From: Edaphobacter sp. 4G125
GTDB taxonomy: Bacteria; Acidobacteriota; Terriglobia; Terriglobales; Acidobacteriaceae
Direction of reading: 5' to 3'
Length of the DNA: 64,000 bases
NCBI RefSeq assembly: GCF_014274685.1
Contig: NZ_CP060393.1
Location: forward strand, 372,001 to 436,000
Positions 8,473-17,392 of this stretch are shown one piece after another. The stretch's first letter is position 1; the number at the start of each line of letters is the position of its first letter. Under the pieces are notes generated by a model. It searched no databases, was not told where the DNA came from, and worked only from the letters and a program-made list of their open reading frames with translations. The translations under genes were made by a program, and so were the position numbers.

Positions 8473-10035
8473 ATGAACGAAAAGACTACGTCGCTCGTGG
8501 ACGAAGTAGAGATGCATGGCCCGACGGTTAAGCGATTCCAGTCGTTGTGCGATATGCATCGTGTTCCTTTTGGGGAGCCCGACAATCTGAACGATCTTGT
8601 TACCAGCCTGCAACAGAACCGCCATTTCGCGATGGATTTCTGGGCGATAGCGGGTGAGTTGAGTGTGCGAGAGCGAGGTGCGCTTTCAGATGAAGAGATG
8701 CTAGAGGTTGTAGTGGCAGGGGCGTCCAACCTGACTCTAGAGGCTGCAGAAAGGGATTATGGTGAGACGCTTTATGCGCTGCGGCAGATGCTTGCAGGCG
8801 TGGATGTTGCTGCGCCCAATCTGCCACCCCCAGTTGTTAAGCCACAGGAGGAAGCGTTCTCTTCAGAATCTCCAGAAAAACTAGAACAACTGGAACAATT
8901 GGACTTCGCTCAAAAAGTTTTGCGGCGCAGAGAGGAGCAGTACTCTTCGAAGCTGAATCAGGCAAGGTCCTCCGATACGGTCACTCAGGCCATCGCAGAC
9001 GCCTTACAACGATTAGAACGATCGAATCGTGAATTGCAGGAGCAACTTTCTGCCATGAAGCAGGAAAAAATCCTGCCTGCATCTGAATCAGAAAAGCCAA
9101 GGGCGGCAAAACCAGAAAACGTTGCTCCTGTAGAGCCACCGATACAGCAGGCGCAGGCTCCGCGCATCGTAGAAGTGCCAGCTGTGTCAGAGCGAGAGAT
9201 TTTTGCTCCCCGTTCCAGGCGCAGCCTTTCAAGACGCGGGCTGATCCTTTCAGATCCAGACGACGATCCCTCGATCCACGTTCCCCTGGCTACGTATTCC
9301 GAAGACCATCCTCGAAGCAAGGTGGTCCGTATCGGAATTCCGGCCGTTCTTCTTCTGCTTGCAGTTGCGGGTTGGTTTGCCATCAACCGTGGATACGGCC
9401 GTCAGATGGTGGAGCGTTACACCCCGTGGGCGAAGGAGAAATGGAATTTCTTTCAACAGGAAGTTCAGGGCCTTGTTGGCAAGAAGCAACAGCAGAATCC
9501 CGCGGCGAATCAGCCTGCAAGCAGTCCGACATCGCAATCGAGTCCTGCTCCTGTTACCCCTGCGCCGACGCAGCTGCCTGCTTCAGATAACGCAACCCAA
9601 GCGGCTTCACCGGAAGTGCAGAAGCCAGCAGAGTCCTTGGCTGTTCCACAGCAACAGAGCGCGCCAACTAGAGGAGCTTCTTCTTCTACACCTATAGAAC
9701 AAGTTACAAGCCAGAATGCGCTTGCATTCGATGAGTTGCAGCAGGGCGCGGTCCGTGTATCTTCCTCGACAATGGAAGATAACCTGATGGTCTCGCGCGT
9801 TCCGGTTTATCCGGAGGCTGCTAAAGCCAGAGGAATTGAAGGGCCCGTGCAGGTTGAGGTGGTGATCTCTCCTTCTGGAGCGGTGGAGGCGGCGCGAGCT
9901 ATCCGTGGCGATCCTCATCTGTATGCTGCTGCGGAGGAGTCGGTGATGAAGTGGAGATACAAGCCATATCTCCTCAACGGGAGGCCGGTGAAGGCTGTCA
10001 CGCAGGTGCGCGTGATTTTTCGTCTTCCGGAATAG
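8473..10035 (+). CDS. TonB-family energy transducer with large N-terminal region
   Basis: This 520-residue protein should couple inner-membrane energy to outer-membrane receptors. The C-terminal about 80 residues are a TonB domain (VPVYPEAAKARGIEGPVQVE, then VMKWRYKPYLLNGRPV). One clear membrane helix lies at about residues 285-304 (IGIPAVLLLLAVAGWFAI), followed by a Pro/Gln/Ser-rich periplasmic spacer (about 320-420). Unlike classical TonB, whose helix is at the extreme N-terminus, about 284 residues come first. These are a helical region (1-110), a coiled-coil-like segment (about 135-198) and a charged linker. I do not recognise the N-terminal region. It follows two receptor genes on the same strand and may serve them. 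No exbB or exbD is seen here. Confidence 0.85.
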   Translation: MNEKTTSLVDEVEMHGPTVKRFQSLCDMHRVPFGEPDNLNDLVTSLQQNRHFAMDFWAIAGELSVRERGALSDEEMLEVVVAGASNLTLEAAERDYGETLYALRQMLAGVDVAAPNLPPPVVKPQEEAFSSESPEKLEQLEQLDFAQKVLRRREEQYSSKLNQARSSDTVTQAIADALQRLERSNRELQEQLSAMKQEKILPASESEKPRAAKPENVAPVEPPIQQAQAPRIVEVPAVSEREIFAPRSRRSLSRRGLILSDPDDDPSIHVPLATYSEDHPRSKVVRIGIPAVLLLLAVAGWFAINRGYGRQMVERYTPWAKEKWNFFQQEVQGLVGKKQQQNPAANQPASSPTSQSSPAPVTPAPTQLPASDNATQAASPEVQKPAESLAVPQQQSAPTRGASSSTPIEQVTSQNALAFDELQQGAVRVSSSTMEDNLMVSRVPVYPEAAKARGIEGPVQVEVVISPSGAVEAARAIRGDPHLYAAAEESVMKWRYKPYLLNGRPVKAVTQVRVIFRLPE

Positions 10036-10040
10036 CTTCT

Positions 10041-10330
10041 TCAGGTTCTCTGTTTATTGACGACAAAGAACCACGCAATTGGGAGAGACAGAAGGAGAAG
10101 CAGAGCAGAAGCCGAAAGCAATAGGTAAGGAATGGCGGCATGCCGGTTCAGTTCTTCGTTCAGACTTCGGAGTGCGCGCTTGAATGCAGTTGTTGAAGAG
10201 TCGCCACCATGTCCTCATAGAGACGCAGCAGTTTGAGTTACTGTGTCGCTCAACCACGATGAAGAAGGGCTGAGATTTGCGACGTATCGACAAGTTATGC
10301 AATCTCTTTTTTGAGATCTCCCATATAGTC
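10041..10330 (-). pseudogene. Possible decayed small membrane-protein gene
   Basis: On the minus strand one frame ending at 10041 reads AFKRALRSLNEELNRHAA and then a strongly hydrophobic helix (LLLSASALLLLLSLPIAW). Just upstream, other frames give protein-like pieces such as LLRLYEDMVATLQQLHS and MGDLKKEIA. They are broken by stops and frame changes, for example TGA at 10217-10215, and no usable start remains. This is what a disrupted gene of roughly 90 codons would look like, but I cannot name a family. It lies tail to tail with the TonB gene. Confidence 0.35.
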
Positions 10331-10332
10331 AT

Positions 10333-10559
10333 TCCACCGCGAACAGGGTCCCCACTACGCAGGGCGAAGATGACATTTCAAAATAAGGCCGAAGGATCCA
10401 ATTGGTCGTATACGCCCTCATGATCGAACTGCTTTCACCTCGTGTTTCAAATCCATTCTTTAGCTTTTTAGTCCGTGTTCTCCGTGCTGATCCCGCGGTC
10501 GTCATTTTGCAATCGGTGTGACCGGTGGCAATCGGTGCTAAGCCTTTCTCTCGAACTTA
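10333..10559. other. Gap with no recognised gene
   Basis: Nothing convincing is seen here beyond AT-rich stretches. It lies downstream of the LarA-like gene, which ends at 10560. Confidence 0.5.
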
Positions 10560-11885
10560 TTAGGCAGGAACAAGCTCTCGCCGCAGCGGGCTATGCAGCT
10601 TTTCGTAGGTCGACCATAGGCCAGCGCTCGGTGTGGAGATGTAGAAGACCTCTTCGCCATCGGGCATCGTGTTCCAGCCCTCCTTCATCCTGTCGGGGCT
10701 GTAACGTTGCTGTACCTCGGCAAGTGAAGCGTACTGATAGCCGATCTGCTCGATCTCCTGCTTTGAGATCTTTGGACCCGGAGCGTAGGTGATGGTGAAG
10801 CGCCCTTCGCTCGATCCATGGATCAGGTGAGCGACTCCATGCGGAATGGCCTGCATGTCTGCTTCGGTTTTGTAGAACTCGAGGGTGCGTGGAGTTCCTT
10901 TGTACCCGTACTTGCGGATCAAAGCATCGACCTCAGGCTGTTCGCCAAAACGCTCGACACCGGGAGCGATGATCAGCAGTTCGCCGCCATTGGCGATTGC
11001 CATGCGGGTACGATAGACGGCTTTATTCGCTACCCACGTTGCACGGAACTCATCGGCCTGCATCACCGCTACCACCTTTTTTACGGGCTTCTCAAAGATA
11101 GTGATGTTCTGTTCGCGCGAACGACGAGCTGCCTGAAGATAAGTCTCCGGGTCGTCCCCGATATAGAGCCCGCTGGTAACCAGGCGGTTTTCGGCGTCGC
11201 GTTGCATCACGATCTGGAGATAGACATCCGGAAGATGTTTGAGCATGGCTTCCTCGGCGTAGTTGAAGCAAGCGCGAAGAGGTGTAACCAGGCAGCCGAG
11301 GTTCTTCTCGATTCCATAGACTGCTGCAGCGATGTGCGCTGCACAGATCGTCTGCTTGCCCCCAAGGCCGATGAAATAGTTCTTATTGTGATTGGCGAAC
11401 CCCAGCACTTCATGGGGAACAACATGGCCCAGATTGACGATCAGGTCCCAGGGCTGATCCATCAGCGTGGAGTTGAGCTCGACGGGAATCTCCCAGTCAG
11501 CAGCCCCGCCAGTGGTCTCGGCAACCAGTGAGGCAGGAATCGTGCCTACGGGCGAGACACCATTGCGCCAGTCGTGCGCGAGAATCACATCGTTCGGAAT
11601 CGAGCCGAACATCCACTTATTTTCGGCTTCCGTGTGGGGGACATGCTGGCCAAGAGTCGGGATGATGCGAATGTATGCATTGGGCTCGCGGGCAAGAATC
11701 TCCTGGTAGACCCATTCCGTAATCTTGCCGACTCCTGAATGAGCACGGGTCAGGTCGGGCGGCAATAGAAGAACTCGTTTCAGCTGCGGCGCGATGCGGT
11801 GTTGCGCTTCGTCGACCAGCCGTTGGGCAGCTTCTTTAATTTGTTGTTCCGTAAGTGCGTCTGCTTCTACAGAAAACCAGGGCAT
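10560..11885 (-). CDS. LarA-like (lactate racemase / DUF2088) protein
   Basis: The 441 residues match the overall pattern of the LarA family, whose known member uses a nickel-pincer nucleotide to racemise lactate. Several family positions are recognisable: PDLTRAHSG (Asp44 and Arg47, like the DxTR segment of LarA), TLGQH (His81), VPHEVLGF (His158) and GLGGKQTI with a following His (Lys177, His184). The spacing between the second His and the Lys is longer than I recall for the lactobacillar enzyme, so the substrate may differ. Relatives act on other 2-hydroxy acids. No larB, larC or larE cofactor genes are nearby. The gene is monocistronic by spacing. Confidence 0.75.
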   Translation of the reverse strand: MPWFSVEADALTEQQIKEAAQRLVDEAQHRIAPQLKRVLLLPPDLTRAHSGVGKITEWVYQEILAREPNAYIRIIPTLGQHVPHTEAENKWMFGSIPNDVILAHDWRNGVSPVGTIPASLVAETTGGAADWEIPVELNSTLMDQPWDLIVNLGHVVPHEVLGFANHNKNYFIGLGGKQTICAAHIAAAVYGIEKNLGCLVTPLRACFNYAEEAMLKHLPDVYLQIVMQRDAENRLVTSGLYIGDDPETYLQAARRSREQNITIFEKPVKKVVAVMQADEFRATWVANKAVYRTRMAIANGGELLIIAPGVERFGEQPEVDALIRKYGYKGTPRTLEFYKTEADMQAIPHGVAHLIHGSSEGRFTITYAPGPKISKQEIEQIGYQYASLAEVQQRYSPDRMKEGWNTMPDGEEVFYISTPSAGLWSTYEKLHSPLRRELVPA

Positions 11886-11966
11886 TGGCTGGAACCTTCT
11901 CTGGATAAATGGTTAGACCAGTTTATATAGAAAAGAAAGTAGAGGCGTTCAGTTGAGAAAGATTGA

Positions 11967-12851
11967 TTACTTCAACGTCTCGACGGCGATATTTTCAGGG
12001 ATTTTCAGCTCGAACTGATCGTCGTCAAGTTTGCCATTGAGGGTGAGCTTGGTGATGTTGACGGTCAGGGAGTAGTGATCGCGAGGCCGCTCGATGATGA
12101 TGTTCGAAGGATAAGGAGTGTTGCCGTAGAACTGGTAGTTGCTGTAGTGCGCCTTCGTAACTACCTGGCCGTTGGTATCGTAGATGTCCTGCTGATAGGG
12201 CAGCAGGTCGGTGGAGTTGATGTGGATCACGCGAAGAGTGCGGACGGTCTGGTCGTCGGGTTTGGCAAGAATCTGCAGAGCATAGGCGGGCTCTTCGATC
12301 AGATCCTTTTTCTTCTTTCCGGACTCGATCACCCGGATATCGGTGGTCATCGAGATCAGCTGGCCTTGCTCCGGTCCCTGGATGAACATCGAATCGAAGA
12401 AGACGTCCGGCCGGAGGTTTTCCAGGCCGTTCTTGGAAGGTGTTGTGACGGTGTTACTCCCTACAATGGCCCGGTGGCGAGGAGGGATCAGAAGCTTGAA
12501 ACTCTGTCCATCAGAGACCATATCGAGGGCCTGTGTACGCACGACGGGAACCAGCAGCAAGACACGGAGGAATTCCGGCTTACGCATGAGGATGTAACCG
12601 GCGAAAGAGGTGTACTGGATCTCCTTTCCTTGAAGACCGCCACCGGTCGTAGCCGAAATCTCGACACTAGCGTTGAAGGTCTGCATGGAGTCGTAGCGGG
12701 ATACGATCTGCCTTGCCATGGCGTCCAGCGAAGTGCTGATAATGACATCGGCGACACGGGTCTTCGGGACATAACGGGTGTGGGAGAGGCATCCCGTTAG
12801 TGTGGGGAGGAGCCCAACCATCCCCAGCGCCAGGGCTTGTTTAATCTTCAT
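11967..12851 (-). CDS. Outer-membrane lipoprotein, LolA/DUF4292-like
   Basis: This is a 294-residue predicted lipoprotein. It starts MKIKQALALGMVGLLPTLTGC, a signal peptide with lipobox LTGC. The rest is beta-rich (ILMRKPEFLRVLLLVPVV, YALQILAKPDDQTVRTLRVI) and recalls LolA-like or DUF4292 lipoproteins, but I am not sure of the family. The frame is open a further 147 codons upstream, but that stretch is the reverse frame of mltG and is not coding. I therefore take the ATG at 12851, although a GTG two codons earlier is possible. It lies 106 bases downstream of mltG on the same strand, so an mltG-lipoprotein operon is likely. Confidence 0.75.
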   Translation of the reverse strand: MKIKQALALGMVGLLPTLTGCLSHTRYVPKTRVADVIISTSLDAMARQIVSRYDSMQTFNASVEISATTGGGLQGKEIQYTSFAGYILMRKPEFLRVLLLVPVVRTQALDMVSDGQSFKLLIPPRHRAIVGSNTVTTPSKNGLENLRPDVFFDSMFIQGPEQGQLISMTTDIRVIESGKKKKDLIEEPAYALQILAKPDDQTVRTLRVIHINSTDLLPYQQDIYDTNGQVVTKAHYSNYQFYGNTPYPSNIIIERPRDHYSLTVNITKLTLNGKLDDDQFELKIPENIAVETLK

Positions 12852-12957
12852 GCGCACGAAGCTTAAGTATATCCGTCTGGATTTCAATGGAAGCTGTTGT
12901 ACCAGAGGATTTAGATGAGTGGGGATACGCAAAGGTTCCGCAAAGTGCAAGGTTTTC

Positions 12958-13941
12958 TTAACGTTGTCGTGCTTTGCGATAGGCCTGGACGTTCTGGTTG
13001 TGCTCTTTGAGGGTGGCGGAGAAGCGGCTGTGTCCTGCAGCATCGGAGACAAAGTAGAGATAGTCGGTCTTGGCCGGAGAGAGCACAGCCCGGAAGGCAG
13101 CCATACCGGGGTTGCAGATGGGGCCTGGCGGTAGTCCTGCGCGGCGGTAGGTGTTGTAGGCCGAGTTGGATTGCAGGTCGGAGACGTGGATGGTTCCACG
13201 CCAGCGGTTCTCGAGCATCGCCGCGTAGATGACGGTCGGGTCGGTCGCGAGTGGGATCGACTTTTCGAGGCGATTCTCGAAGACACCCGCAACGAGCGGC
13301 CGTTCGGCGTCCTGTGAGACCTCTTTCTCGACGAGCGAGGCGAGGATGACGGTACGGGAGATATCGCCTTGAAGGTTCAGTTGCTGTGCTGCCTGGCGGA
13401 ACCGACGCACCATGGTGGCCAGGATGTGCACGGCCGAGGTGTGGCGGGCGAAGTGATAGGTGTCTGGAAAAAGATAACCTTCAAGCGAGTCGGGTGGATG
13501 GGGGGCGTTGGTGGTCCACTCGGCGATCAGCTCGGTGTGCTGGCGCTCGGCTTGGAGGAACTCGTCCCGTTGCCCCAGCCCGGCGTCCTGGACGGCCTGG
13601 GCGATATCAAAGATGTTGTAGCCCTCGGGGATGGTGAGAGCGTGGGTGAAGATATCTCCCCGGACGAGGCGGTTATAAACCTCGGTCATGGGGGCGGGGT
13701 GGTCGAAGCGGTACTCGCCGGCTTTGAGAGTTCCGCCGCGGACAAGGCGGAGCAACTCAAAGGCGTGCCGGTTGCGAATGATCCCGGCACCTTGAAGCTG
13801 CGAGGCCATGGCCTGGGTCCCGGTGTGCGGGGTGATCTCGACGAAGGTTTCGTTCGAAGGGCCGAAGGGGGTGTAGGCAAACCAGTACGCTGCGCCGGCG
13901 GCGAGGAGGACGAGGAGAAACAGGGTAACGAGAAACTTCAA
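12958..13941 (-). CDS. mltG: Endolytic murein transglycosylase MltG
   Basis: MltG cleaves nascent glycan strands in the periplasm, terminating peptidoglycan elongation. The 327-residue product has an N-terminal membrane anchor (residues 3-23), a LysM-like segment (about 30-100), and the YceG domain. Diagnostic pieces are LTIPEGYNIFDIA, LEGYLFPDTYHF, and ASLVEKE, where Glu205 matches the catalytic glutamate. The C-terminal SNSAYNTYRRAGLPPGPI and DYLYFVS are also typical. Length is normal for the family. The lipoprotein gene follows on the same strand. Confidence 0.95.
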   Translation of the reverse strand: MKFLVTLFLLVLLAAGAAYWFAYTPFGPSNETFVEITPHTGTQAMASQLQGAGIIRNRHAFELLRLVRGGTLKAGEYRFDHPAPMTEVYNRLVRGDIFTHALTIPEGYNIFDIAQAVQDAGLGQRDEFLQAERQHTELIAEWTTNAPHPPDSLEGYLFPDTYHFARHTSAVHILATMVRRFRQAAQQLNLQGDISRTVILASLVEKEVSQDAERPLVAGVFENRLEKSIPLATDPTVIYAAMLENRWRGTIHVSDLQSNSAYNTYRRAGLPPGPICNPGMAAFRAVLSPAKTDYLYFVSDAAGHSRFSATLKEHNQNVQAYRKARQR

Positions 13942-14014
13942 AGCGGGGAGAGCCTCCGGTTGGCCTCTATTTTAGAGGAGGAAAGGGATTCGTTTTGCAC
14001 TGCTTGTGTCATAG

Positions 14015-14080
14015 ACACCCTCCCCCGTCAATTTGATGCAAAGTATTCAATTGTCGATAGTTAGGCTTGTACTTGTTCGG
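14015..14080. repeat. Dispersed intergenic repeat, family with CAAAGTATTCA core
   Basis: Sequence ACACCC...CAAAGTATTCA...AGTTAGG recurs in similar order and spacing at 42380-42440, just after murJ. The two copies share the C-run, the CAAAGTATTCA core and the GTTAGG block with variable spacers. Confidence 0.55.
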
Positions 14081-14120
14081 TTTACGGGTGGTCGGGTGCA
14101 AATCGACAGTTGAGGAAATG

Positions 14121-14177
14121 CGGGAATTTCTCCACTGCGCTGCGCCTACGGCTGCAGCTACGGTCGAAATGACACTT
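14121..14177. repeat. Dispersed intergenic repeat (GGRATTTCTCCACT...GGTCGAAATGACACTT)
   Basis: Blocks GGAATTTCTCCACT and CGGTCGAAATGACACTT flank a GC-rich inverted-repeat-like centre. Copies with the same block order occur at 22374-22430 and 40618-40667. A second 3' half (GCTACGGTCGAAATGACACTT) follows at 14235-14255. Confidence 0.75.
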
Positions 14178-14230
14178 CGAGAAGACATGAATTTCTGAGT
14201 TGGAGAAGCAGGTTTCTCGGCTCTGGCCCT

Positions 14231-14256
14231 ATGGGCTACGGTCGAAATGACACTTC
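14231..14256. repeat. Partial copy of the GGTCGAAATGACACTT repeat
   Basis: Repeats the 3' block of the element at 14121-14177 in the same orientation. The 5' GGATTTCTCCACT block is absent or degraded. Confidence 0.6.
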
Positions 14257-14435
14257 TGTCGGGTTCGATCAAATTATTACTTTTGGTCGTTAGTTCTATT
14301 TTAGAGGAGTGGATCGGGTGATTCTGCATTTGTAAGGCTATGTTTCTAAAAGAGATAAATAGAAACAGACTTGACATGGTTTTGCGGGGGACTGGAGGAG
14401 GTATGGGATGGACGGGCGATTCTGACGCGAAGTCG

Positions 14436-14441
14436 TATAAT
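14436..14441 (+). promoter_or_regulatory. Possible -10 element of the greA promoter
   Basis: A perfect TATAAT lies 103 bases before the greA start. No good -35 box is found at 16-18 bases. The rest of the 602-base gap between mltG and greA holds only the repeats listed and a short palindrome, CTCTATTTTAGAG, near 13965. Confidence 0.4.
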
Positions 14442-14543
14442 CATCTTTTCGACCCCCAAACGCGAGCTTTTGAGCCTGCGGGGGAATTCCCTGTTTGTGG
14501 ATGATTTACGGGTCTGAAACATGCCAGGTATCAGGAAGGCAGA

Positions 14544-15017
14544 ATGCCAGAACAGATCATGAAACGGCTCCAGGAGGAGATCAAGCAGCTGGAGTATGAG
14601 CTGACGACTGAGCTTCCAGCCGAGATCAAGAAGGCGGTCGCCCTAGGCGATCTGAGCGAGAACGCCGAGTACCACATGGCGAAGCAGCGTCAGGAGTTTG
14701 TGAACGCGCGCCTGGGTCAGCTCAAAAAGCGGATGGGCGAGTTGGCGTTGGTAAATCTTTCGAACATCCCGCACGACAAGGTTGGCTTCGGTGCCACCGT
14801 CACGGTGTTCGATACTTCGAAGGACGAGGAGATCGTCTACAAGCTGGTGACCAGCGAGGAATCGGATGTCGCCAAAGGGCTGATCTCCACGACGTCCCCA
14901 ATTGGCCGCTCGCTGCTTGGAAAGCAGGTGGGCGATACGACTACTGTTGTCACTCCGAACGGCAAGCGTGAACTTGAGGTCCTTAAGCTGGTGACGATTC
15001 ACGACGTGACGGAGTAA
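14544..15017 (+). CDS. greA: Transcription elongation factor GreA
   Basis: GreA rescues backtracked RNA polymerase by stimulating transcript cleavage. The 157-residue length is standard. Residues 1-75 form the coiled-coil domain, with the family motif GDLSENAEYH at its tip. The C-terminal FKBP-like domain includes STTSPIGRSLLGKQVGD. The ATG follows a GGAAGGCAG ribosome binding site. The next gene starts 56 bases downstream on the same strand. Confidence 0.96.
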   Translation: MPEQIMKRLQEEIKQLEYELTTELPAEIKKAVALGDLSENAEYHMAKQRQEFVNARLGQLKKRMGELALVNLSNIPHDKVGFGATVTVFDTSKDEEIVYKLVTSEESDVAKGLISTTSPIGRSLLGKQVGDTTTVVTPNGKRELEVLKLVTIHDVTE

Positions 15018-15073
15018 GGTTTGGGCGCACAGCAGATTGCTGTGCCAGCAGTAAGAAGCGGTAGAGGAAGAGA

Positions 15074-15727
15074 TTGACCTGGACAAGCGCATTTGGGAAG
15101 GGGAGCGGCTGGCTGTTGCAGAAGATCGTCAACGGTCTGGCGCTCTCCCGTATTTCTCCAAACACGCTCACGTTCATTGGTCTGATCATTAATATTGTTG
15201 CCGCGCTTTTCTTTGGTTTTGCGCGGGGTCCACACGCCAACCGCATGTTCGTCTATGCCGGCCTGATCATTATTGGTGCTGGAATCTTCGACATGGTGGA
15301 TGGCCGGGTGGCACGTCAGACGAACCAGGTTTCGATCTTTGGAGCGTTCTTTGATTCCGTGATCGACCGGTACTCCGATGTCGCCATCTTTTTTGGCCTG
15401 CTGGTCTACTATGCACGCGGCAACCGGTTGTTCTATGTGGGGCTGGTGGCGTTTGTGATGACGGCGTGCCTGATGGTGAGCTACACGCGTGCCCGGGCTG
15501 AGGCGCTGATTGGGACCTGCAAGGTCGGCTTTATGGAACGTCCGGAGCGGATCGTCTGCGTCATTCTGGGTGCGCTCTTCAATCGTTGGGGCGTGATGGC
15601 CGCTGCTCTCTGGGTGCTTGCCGTGTTTTCGACGATTACGGTGATCCATCGGATCCGGTATACCTATCTCGAAACCGAGCGCCGGAAGGTATCGCAGGCG
15701 GTTCTTGAGGCTTCCGTAAAACAGTAG
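15074..15727 (+). CDS. CDP-alcohol phosphatidyltransferase family protein
   Basis: This integral membrane enzyme transfers a phosphatidyl group from a CDP-alcohol to an acceptor in phospholipid synthesis. The full family signature DxxDGxxARx8GxxxDxxxD is present at residues 73-98 (Asp73, Asp76, Gly77, Arg81, Gly90, Asp94, Asp98). Several membrane helices follow. The start is a TTG at 15074, well placed after AGAGGAAGAG. The family contains phosphatidylglycerophosphate, phosphatidylinositol-phosphate and archaetidyl synthases, so the acceptor cannot be assigned. It probably shares a transcript with greA. Confidence 0.88.
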   Translation: MTWTSAFGKGSGWLLQKIVNGLALSRISPNTLTFIGLIINIVAALFFGFARGPHANRMFVYAGLIIIGAGIFDMVDGRVARQTNQVSIFGAFFDSVIDRYSDVAIFFGLLVYYARGNRLFYVGLVAFVMTACLMVSYTRARAEALIGTCKVGFMERPERIVCVILGALFNRWGVMAAALWVLAVFSTITVIHRIRYTYLETERRKVSQAVLEASVKQ

Positions 15728-16072
15728 CGGGTCAATGACCCCACGCATGTCGCTGCGCTCCCTTATATCAGCACGCGGCCCACGCTCGTTTCCTTCGAAG
15801 TCACGCAGGGCGACACGGTTAGCGTTTGATTGTGAGCGCGAATGTTCCCACTGATGTCGCCTTTTTCCATAAATGAGAACCCAGCAGCGAAGATGATGGA
15901 TCTCGCTTTTTTGTTGTTTTCGTAAAGAAAAGCATCTATCTAAAGTGAGAAACAGCGTTAGTATGTTTTTGAGTCTCTTTGTGAGCTCGCACGTGGGCCC
16001 TGACGGATCAGCTGACTTACTTGCATCAGTTTTTGCCTGAAAGCTGCTTCTTTTTCCGAGGGGATTGGATGT
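15728..16072. other. Intergenic gap without a gene
   Basis: About 345 bases separate the two plus-strand genes. A small palindrome GGGTCAATGACCC lies just after the previous stop and a ribosome binding site (GAGGGG, 16059-16064) just before the next start. I see no RNA gene or repeat. Confidence 0.5.
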
Positions 16073-17215
16073 ATGTATTCCACAGTGTCTGTGAGCTCCA
16101 GTAGTGCTGTCTCGTCTCCAGCGCAGTCTTCAAATCTTCACGTGATGCGTGGAGCTTTTTCAATTTTACAAATGCAATCGGCCCTTAAAGGACTTGCTAA
16201 CCGATGCATTCAACCCGGCGCCATGGACGACCTGAACTTTTTTCTTTCCCGTCCGCAGCTTCGGAAGAAGACGCCTTCTCTTCTATCACTCTCTCGAAAC
16301 ATTCAGGCTGATGCCCCTGATGCAACGGTGTTGTTGTACGAACACCATATTGCGGGACGCGGGACCGGGATCTTTGCGACGGACGACACGACGGGTCGAA
16401 GGACACTAGTCTCGAGACCTTCTCAACGAACGTTGTTTGCCCTGTCTGCGTGCCGCCATCTGCTGAAGCGGGGCGCACAGTGTGTCCTGATCTCCTTTCG
16501 ACATGAGGAGGTCGCGATCAATACCGCGCTAGGGGAACAGGTGCTGGAAGACTCGAGGTATTCGTGCCGTTGGGCCAGCCGTGAGCGCGAGATCGCGGGA
16601 TATCTTCCGTTTGAAGCGACGTTGGACATGACACTGGCGAAGCTGGGAGCAAGAACGCGAAACCATCTGCGTTACTATCGCCGCCGTGCCGAGAACCAGT
16701 TGGGATGCGTATTCGTTCCGGAGGTGAAGATTTCGCGCGAGGACTTCATTGAGCTGAATCGCATCTCGGCGTATCCGGTATCGGATGAGACGGCAGGATG
16801 GCGCTATGATTCGCTCGGCTATATGAAGGCCCCGTTGTTTTGCGGTTTGCGGGACCGCGATGGCCGTTGGTTGAGCCTGATGGGAGGTCGGTACTACGAC
16901 TGTAACTTCGAGATGCACTGGCAGATTAATCGCACGGACATGCCGGAGTACTCTTTAGCAACCGTGATGCGAGCTTTTCACATCGAGCATGAAGTGCAGC
17001 GAGGCACGCGGCGCATGTATGTGGAGGGCGGAACGACCCATTCGATGAGCCACGCTTTCGTTCCAGAGAAATCTACGGACCTGATTGTAATGCGGCAATC
17101 GCCAATTGCACGGATGATTCCCGGGATGGTGAAGCGGTTTCTTCCGCCGGAGAATATGCTGCTGCAGGTGCTGGAAGATGAGGCGATGTCGTGGCACACG
17201 GTGAAGAGGATGTAG
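16073..17215 (+). CDS. GNAT-like (BioF2/CelD-type) acyltransferase domain protein
   Basis: This 380-residue soluble protein has no signal peptide. Residues about 175-240 (MTLAKLGARTRNHLRYYRRR, then FIELNRIS) resemble the segment of GNAT_acetyltransf_6 / CelD-like proteins where a basic helix follows a poorly conserved N-terminal half. Residues about 265-330 (GRWLSLMGGRYYDCNFEMHW and then RRMYVEGGTTHSM) fit the acceptor-side half. Relatives are often linked to exopolysaccharide or cell-wall work. The substrate is unknown. It starts at the second of two overlapping ATGs, since only this frame is long, and it stands alone. Confidence 0.55.
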   Translation: MYSTVSVSSSSAVSSPAQSSNLHVMRGAFSILQMQSALKGLANRCIQPGAMDDLNFFLSRPQLRKKTPSLLSLSRNIQADAPDATVLLYEHHIAGRGTGIFATDDTTGRRTLVSRPSQRTLFALSACRHLLKRGAQCVLISFRHEEVAINTALGEQVLEDSRYSCRWASREREIAGYLPFEATLDMTLAKLGARTRNHLRYYRRRAENQLGCVFVPEVKISREDFIELNRISAYPVSDETAGWRYDSLGYMKAPLFCGLRDRDGRWLSLMGGRYYDCNFEMHWQINRTDMPEYSLATVMRAFHIEHEVQRGTRRMYVEGGTTHSMSHAFVPEKSTDLIVMRQSPIARMIPGMVKRFLPPENMLLQVLEDEAMSWHTVKRM

Positions 17216-17392
17216 TGCTAAGCGTAGACCTTTGGCGGAACTAATCGCAGATCTTTTGATTTCTCAATTTGCAGAATGCGCAAATTACTTCGTTCAAGAT
17301 GACACTTCATCGGAGTTGAAGGGAATCCTGCAACAAGACAGGGATTCTTCGCTGCGATGGTGGTTCGATAAACCTGTGGGTTTGGTGGAACG

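Noticed and set aside
12852..13292. N-terminal extension of the lipoprotein gene
   Set aside because: This stretch is the reverse-frame shadow of mltG. The real lipoprotein starts at its lipobox signal peptide at 12851.
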